A stretch of DNA of 64,000 bases, taken from positions 310,001 through 374,000 of the forward strand of contig SRUQ01000006.1 in the NCBI GenBank assembly GCA_004791255.1, given 5' to 3'. A model generated the notes under the pieces. The model did no database searches. It worked only from the letters and a program-made list of their open reading frames with translations, and was not told the origin of the DNA. The position numbers were made by a program, and so were the translations under genes. This document shows, one piece after another, positions 59,965 to 64,000 of this stretch. Within the stretch, counting starts at the first letter, position 1. Every line of letters starts with the position of its first letter. Source of the stretch: a bacterium M00.F.Ca.ET.205.01.1.1 (GTDB lineage: Bacteria > Pseudomonadota > Alphaproteobacteria > Rhizobiales > Rhizobiaceae).

Positions 59965-60405
59965 CTACTTCTGTCCAAGCACTTCGACAACGGCGCGCTC
60001 GACACGCGAGCATTCCGTCACCAGCCAGTCGGTCATCGCCGGCCAGTTGTCCTCGGCAAAGCAATTGACCCGCCACATCGAATTGATGCCGAGGCCCTCG
60101 CAGCTTTGTTCCGGCCTGAGCTTCAGCCTGTCTTCGATCGCTGGCTGGAACGGCTTCAGCCGTGACCAGCTTTGCGTGGCACCGAATTTCTCGTTGCGGC
60201 CGAAGAAGACGCCGACATGGTTCTGCGCCGGCGCGACATACATGGAAAGGACAAGCGCGAAATCGGGTAGTCCGCGCTGCCAGAACCACGGCCCGCGCCG
60301 CGCCATCACAGCCCTTTCTTCCGGATGCCGCTCAGCAAACAGCGTCCAGAAGCTGCGTTGACGGAATTCAGAGGCGCGGCGGGCGCCAAAGTCGAATTCG
60401 CTCAT
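59965..60405 (-). CDS. Hypothetical cytoplasmic protein
   Basis: This 146-residue product has no signal or membrane segment. It has Trp- and Phe-rich blocks (FWTLFAERHPEERAVM, RGPWFWQRGLPDFALVLSMYV, VGVFFGRNEKFGATQSWSRL), then NSMWRVNCFAEDNWPAMTDWL and a final helix. The tryptophan-rich pattern recalls small DUF4268-type proteins, which I mention only as a possibility. It is in an operon with the membrane protein at 59659. It lies 51 bases past the gapR stop, so the three may be transcribed together. Confidence 0.7.
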   Translation of the reverse strand: MSEFDFGARRASEFRQRSFWTLFAERHPEERAVMARRGPWFWQRGLPDFALVLSMYVAPAQNHVGVFFGRNEKFGATQSWSRLKPFQPAIEDRLKLRPEQSCEGLGINSMWRVNCFAEDNWPAMTDWLVTECSRVERAVVEVLGQK

Positions 60406-60456
60406 GATTCGAACCGTTGAGGGCGCCGCAACCGGCGCCCTAAGCTGTTTCCAGCC

Positions 60457-60717
60457 TTAGACCATGCCGAGGGCGGCCATGTACAGGTCGAGGATCGCAT
60501 CCTCTTCCTGGCGCTCGGCCTGGTCCTTCTTGCGCAGCCGGATGATCGACCGCATCGCCTTGGTGTCGAAGCCGGTGCCCTTGGCTTCGGCGAACACTTC
60601 CTTGATGTCGTCGGAAATGGTCTTCTTCTCTTCCTCGAGCCGCTCGATGCGCTCGATGAAGGCACGCAGCTGGCCGGCGGCAACAGTCTGGCTGGTCTCG
60701 GTGATATCGTCGGCCAT
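60457..60717 (-). CDS. gapR: GapR-type nucleoid-associated protein (DUF2312)
   Basis: In Caulobacter GapR binds overtwisted A+T-rich DNA and helps replication. This 86-residue product matches DUF2312: ETSQTVAAGQLRAFIERIERLEEEKKTI at the start (in parts), a basic GTGFDTKAMRSIIRLRKKD middle and an acidic tail ending LYMAALGMV. The ATG at 60717 gives the usual N terminus; an in-frame ATG four codons earlier is unnecessary. It lies between the pyc gene and two hypothetical genes. Confidence 0.9.
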   Translation of the reverse strand: MADDITETSQTVAAGQLRAFIERIERLEEEKKTISDDIKEVFAEAKGTGFDTKAMRSIIRLRKKDQAERQEEDAILDLYMAALGMV

Positions 60718-60864
60718 GTTTTTCTCCAAAATTTGGCTGCGCGCCGCGACTCGGGAAAACAGCGGCGGCGAATTTCAGCGGTTCGATGCCCGACCGGGGC
60801 CACGGGGTCAAGCAGTTATCGGTGCGGCATGAAAGGCTGCTGCCAGCTGCGGATCGCGACACGC

Positions 60865-61010
60865 CTAAGGTGTGTTGAGATTCAGGTCAGGCCGAGCCGA
60901 AAACGGTGGCTTTCGAGAACCGGAGCGGAGCCCACCTAAGGTCCGTGAGCACCGGAAGCGCAGAAAATCACCGTCTGCAGGCCGGCATCACCGAATATCA
61001 GCACACCTAG
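60865..61010. repeat. Long hairpin repeat, copy 2 (146 bp), overlapping the pyc stop
   Basis: It matches 49299-49440: TTGAGATTCAGGTCAGGCCGAGCCGAAA is shared in blocks, as is GAACCGGAGCGGAGC. The ends pair as CTAAGGTGTG with CACACCTAG. The stop codon of pyc (CTA at 61007-61009 on the plus strand) is part of the right arm. Several positions that differ from copy 1 change in pairs, so the stems persist. Confidence 0.82.
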
Positions 61011-64000
61011 TTGAACGCGATCAGCAGGTCCTTCGCATCGATCTGGTCGCCGGTCTTGACCAGCACCTCGGCGACCGTGCCGTCGCGCTCGGCATGCAGT
61101 GCCGTCTCCATCTTCATCGCCTCGATGGACAAAAGCACGTCGCCCGCCTTCACCGCCTGGCCGGCGGCAACGGCAAGGGCCGAGACCACGCCGGGCATCG
61201 GCGCGCCGACATGCGCCTCGTTGCCGGGCTCGGCCTTTCGGCGCGCCTTTGCGGCGGAGGCGCCATGGGCCCTGTCCGGCACCTTGACGCGGCGCGGCTG
61301 GCCGTTGAGCTCGAAGAACACGGTGACCATGCCCTTCTCATCGACATCGCCGAACGCCTGGCAGCGAACCACCAGCGTCTTGCCCTTCTCGATGTCGACG
61401 AATATCTCCTCTTCCGATTTCATGCCGTAGAAATAGGTCGGCGTCGGCAGCACGCTGACCGGCCCGTAGGTTTCCTGTGCGGCGGCGAAGTCGGAGAACA
61501 CCTTCGGATACATCAGCCACGAGGCGAATTCATATTCCGAGAGCTTGCGTTCGAGCTTGGTCTCGATCTCCTTGCGGCTGGCCTTGAGGTCGGCCGGCTT
61601 GAGCAGTGAGCCCGGCCGCGCCGTGATCGGCTTGTCGCCCTTCAGCGCCTTCTTCTGCAGCGCCTGCGGCCAGCCGCCGGGCGACTGGCCGAGATCGCCA
61701 CGCAGCATGGAAACGACCGAGTCCGGAAAGGCGATGTCCCGCGCCGGATTCTCGACGTCGGCGACGGTCAGGTCCTGGCTCACCATCATCAGCGCCATGT
61801 CGCCGACCACCTTGGACGACGGCGTCACCTTGACGATGTCGCCGAACATCAGGTTGACGTCGTGATAGGTCTGCGCCACTTCGTGCCAGCGTGTCTCCAG
61901 CCCTAGCGAGCGCGCTTGCTCCTTGAGGTTGGTGAACTGGCCGCCCGGCATTTCGTGCAGATAGACTTCGGAGGCCGGCCCCTTGAGGTCGCTTTCGAAG
62001 GCAGCGTACTGATTGCGCACCGCTTCCCAGTAGAACGAGATCCTGCGGATCCATTGCGGGTCGAGTCCCGGGTCGCGTTCGGTGCCCTTCAGCGCCTCGA
62101 CGATCGAACCGAGGCATGGCTGCGAGGTATTGCCGGAGAAGGCGTCCATCGCGGCATCGATGGCGTCGACGCCGGTTTCGACCGCGGCAAGCACCGTTGC
62201 CGCCGACAAGCCTGACGTGTCATGCGTGTGGAAATGGATCGGCAGGTCGGTGGCCTCGCGCAGCGCCTTGAACAGCACCCGCGCCGCCGACGGCTTCAGC
62301 AGCCCCGCCATGTCCTTGACGGCGATGATATGCGCGCCGGCAGCCTCCAACTCCTTCGCCAACCCGACATAGTATTTAAGGTCGTATTTGGCCCGCGCCG
62401 GATCGAGTATGTCGCCCGTGTAGCAGATTGCCGCTTCGATCAATTTGCCTTCGGCGCCGACCGCATCCATGGCGACGCGCATGTTCTCCACCCAGTTCAG
62501 GCAGTCGAACACCCGGAACAGGTCGATGCCGCCAGCCGCTGCCTGCTTGACGAAATGCTGCACGACATTGTCGGGATAGTTGGTATAGCCGACGCCATTG
62601 GCGCCGCGCAGCAGCATCTGCAGCAGAAGGTTTGGCGCGGCTTCGCGGACCAGCGACAGACGCTCCCAGGGATCCTCGGTGAGAAAGCGCATGGCAACGT
62701 CGAAGGTGGCACCGCCCCAGCATTCCAGCGACAGCAGCTGCGGCAAGGCGCGCGCATAGGTGCCGGCGATGCCGGCAATGTCGTGCGTGCGCATGCGGGT
62801 CGCCAGCAGCGACTGGTGGCCGTCACGCATCGTCGTGTCGGTGACCAGCACTTCCTTCTGTTCGCGCATCCAGGTCGCGAATTTCTCCGGGCCGAGCACG
62901 TCGAGCTTCTGCTTGCTGCCGCTTGGCACATTGCCGTTGAGGTAGGGCACGACAGGTGCCGCCGCATCGGCCTTGGGCATTGGCCGGCCGCGTGTCTCCG
63001 GGTGACCGTTGACGCTGACATCGGCCAGGTAGTTGAGCAGCTTGGTGGCGCGGTCCTGGCGCTTGACCTGCTGGAACAGCTCCGGCGTCGTGTCGATGAA
63101 CCTGGTCGTGTAGGAATTGTCGGCAAAGCTCGGGTGGTTGATGATCGCTTCGAGGAAGGTGAGATTGGTGGCGACGCCGCGGATGCGGAATTCGCGCAGC
63201 GCCCGGTTCATGCGCGCGATCGTCTCGGCCGGCGTCGGCGCCCAGGCCGTCACCTTCTCCAGCAGCGGATCGTAGAAGCGGGTGATCACCGCGCCGGAAT
63301 AGGCGGTGCCGCCGTCGAGTCGGATGCCGAAGCCGGTGGCGCCGCGATAGGCGGTGATGCGGCCATAGTCGGGAATGAAATTGTGCTCGGGATCCTCGGT
63401 GGTGATGCGGCACTGCAGCGCGTGGCCGTTCAGCCTGATGTCCTTCTGCGCCGGCACCCCCGATTCCGGCGTGCCGATCGCAAAACCGTCGAGGATGTGG
63501 ATCTGCGCCTTCACGATGTCGATGCCGGTCACCATCTCGGTGACGGTATGCTCGACCTGGATGCGCGGATTGACCTCGATGAAGTAGAACTTGCCGGTGT
63601 CGGCGTCCTGCAGGAATTCGACCGTGCCGGCGCCGATATAGCTGGTCTCCCCCGCGATCTTCAGCGCATAGCCGCAGAGTTCCTGGCGCAGCGCCTCGCT
63701 GAGATAAGGTGCCGGCGCGCGCTCGACGACCTTCTGGTTGCGGCGCTGGATGGAGCAGTCGCGCTCGAACAGGTGCACGGCGTTGCCATGCGTGTCGCCA
63801 AGCACCTGCACCTCGACATGGCGGGCGCGCTCGATCAGCTTTTCGAGATAGACTTCGTCCTTGCCGAAGGCGGCTTTCGCCTCGCGCTTGCCTTCCATGA
63901 CCTCGCGGGCGAGATCGGCTTCCGCCCGGATGGCGCGCATGCCGCGGCCGCCGCCGCCCCATGACGCCTTCAGCATCACCGGATAGCCGACCTCCTTGGC
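61007..64000 (-). CDS. pyc: Pyruvate carboxylase, N terminus cut by window edge
   Basis: Pyc carboxylates pyruvate to oxaloacetate with ATP and biotin, replenishing the TCA cycle. 997 residues are visible; about 150 N-terminal residues of the biotin-carboxylase domain lie beyond the right edge. Visible are KASWGGGGRGMR (ATP-grasp loop) and EVNPRIQVEHTVTE. The carboxyltransferase starts LVTDTTMRDGHQSLLATRMR, with a metal-binding HFHTHDTSG. The biotin-carrier domain carries the biotinylated Lys in SIEAMKMETAL near the C terminus. The stop lies inside a hairpin repeat. Confidence 0.96.
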   Translation of the reverse strand, partial: AKEVGYPVMLKASWGGGGRGMRAIRAEADLAREVMEGKREAKAAFGKDEVYLEKLIERARHVEVQVLGDTHGNAVHLFERDCSIQRRNQKVVERAPAPYLSEALRQELCGYALKIAGETSYIGAGTVEFLQDADTGKFYFIEVNPRIQVEHTVTEMVTGIDIVKAQIHILDGFAIGTPESGVPAQKDIRLNGHALQCRITTEDPEHNFIPDYGRITAYRGATGFGIRLDGGTAYSGAVITRFYDPLLEKVTAWAPTPAETIARMNRALREFRIRGVATNLTFLEAIINHPSFADNSYTTRFIDTTPELFQQVKRQDRATKLLNYLADVSVNGHPETRGRPMPKADAAAPVVPYLNGNVPSGSKQKLDVLGPEKFATWMREQKEVLVTDTTMRDGHQSLLATRMRTHDIAGIAGTYARALPQLLSLECWGGATFDVAMRFLTEDPWERLSLVREAAPNLLLQMLLRGANGVGYTNYPDNVVQHFVKQAAAGGIDLFRVFDCLNWVENMRVAMDAVGAEGKLIEAAICYTGDILDPARAKYDLKYYVGLAKELEAAGAHIIAVKDMAGLLKPSAARVLFKALREATDLPIHFHTHDTSGLSAATVLAAVETGVDAIDAAMDAFSGNTSQPCLGSIVEALKGTERDPGLDPQWIRRISFYWEAVRNQYAAFESDLKGPASEVYLHEMPGGQFTNLKEQARSLGLETRWHEVAQTYHDVNLMFGDIVKVTPSSKVVGDMALMMVSQDLTVADVENPARDIAFPDSVVSMLRGDLGQSPGGWPQALQKKALKGDKPITARPGSLLKPADLKASRKEIETKLERKLSEYEFASWLMYPKVFSDFAAAQETYGPVSVLPTPTYFYGMKSEEEIFVDIEKGKTLVVRCQAFGDVDEKGMVTVFFELNGQPRRVKVPDRAHGASAAKARRKAEPGNEAHVGAPMPGVVSALAVAAGQAVKAGDVLLSIEAMKMETALHAERDGTVAEVLVKTGDQIDAKDLLIAFN

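Overview
The window looks like a chromosomal segment of a G+C-rich alphaproteobacterium of the order Hyphomicrobiales (Rhizobiales), most likely Mesorhizobium or a close relative. The grounds are the gene content (RcdA, GapR, Lrp, EF-P, a 533-residue SerA), the tolQRAB-pal-cpoB-tilS-ftsH and ruvCAB core order, TTAA-N7-TTAA sites that match the CtrA consensus, and several short palindromic repeat families of the kind found in rhizobial intergenic DNA. The assignment rests on recognition and was not checked by a search. I see no phage, transposase, integron, CRISPR array, tRNA or rRNA gene.

Layout. 1-7114: a truncated membrane protein, purA, an EamA transporter, and serC-serA (serine synthesis). 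7305-9765: a secreted WG-motif protein and two tandem outer-membrane beta-barrel paralogues, each with a CtrA-type site about 80 bases upstream. 9992-28263, nearly all on the minus strand, is the envelope and DNA-repair core: rcdA, ruvCAB, a Tat-exported phosphoesterase, ybgC, tolQ, tolR, tolA, tolB, pal, cpoB, tilS, ftsH and glmM. The ftsH-glmM interval carries extra genes: two plus-strand paralogues built from a repeated two-cysteine module and an A+T-richer orphan. 28264-28647 holds a probable structured small RNA and two CtrA-type sites in front of rcdA.

28648-47473 is mixed housekeeping: small membrane proteins, a TSUP carrier, an Lrp regulator divergent from a DMT transporter, a ThiE-like protein, a Sel1 protein, a LysR regulator divergent from an oxidoreductase, efp, an inositol-monophosphatase family enzyme, a hemolysin-III protein, a MotA/MotB-like pair with no flagellar neighbours, an M32 carboxypeptidase, a DUF3857/transglutaminase protein and an ABC exporter. 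47680-64000 holds rpmE, several regulator/target pairs (TetR-DUF1772, ArsR-SRPBCC-VOC), a SelW-like protein, yebC, terC, ymdB, fthC with a probable 6S RNA upstream, a MoxR/VWA pair separated by a GNAT gene and a hicAB toxin-antitoxin module, an MBL-fold protein, msrB, gapR and most of pyruvate carboxylase.

The most notable signals are non-coding: four perfect TTAA-N7-TTAA sites, one of them before rcdA, a CtrA-proteolysis factor; the candidate small RNA; a 142-146 bp hairpin repeat present twice with paired substitutions that keep its stems; and perfect operator palindromes at the hicAB and arsR promoters. I found no clearly new multi-gene system. The module-repeat secreted proteins and the orphan stator pair are the least explained proteins.
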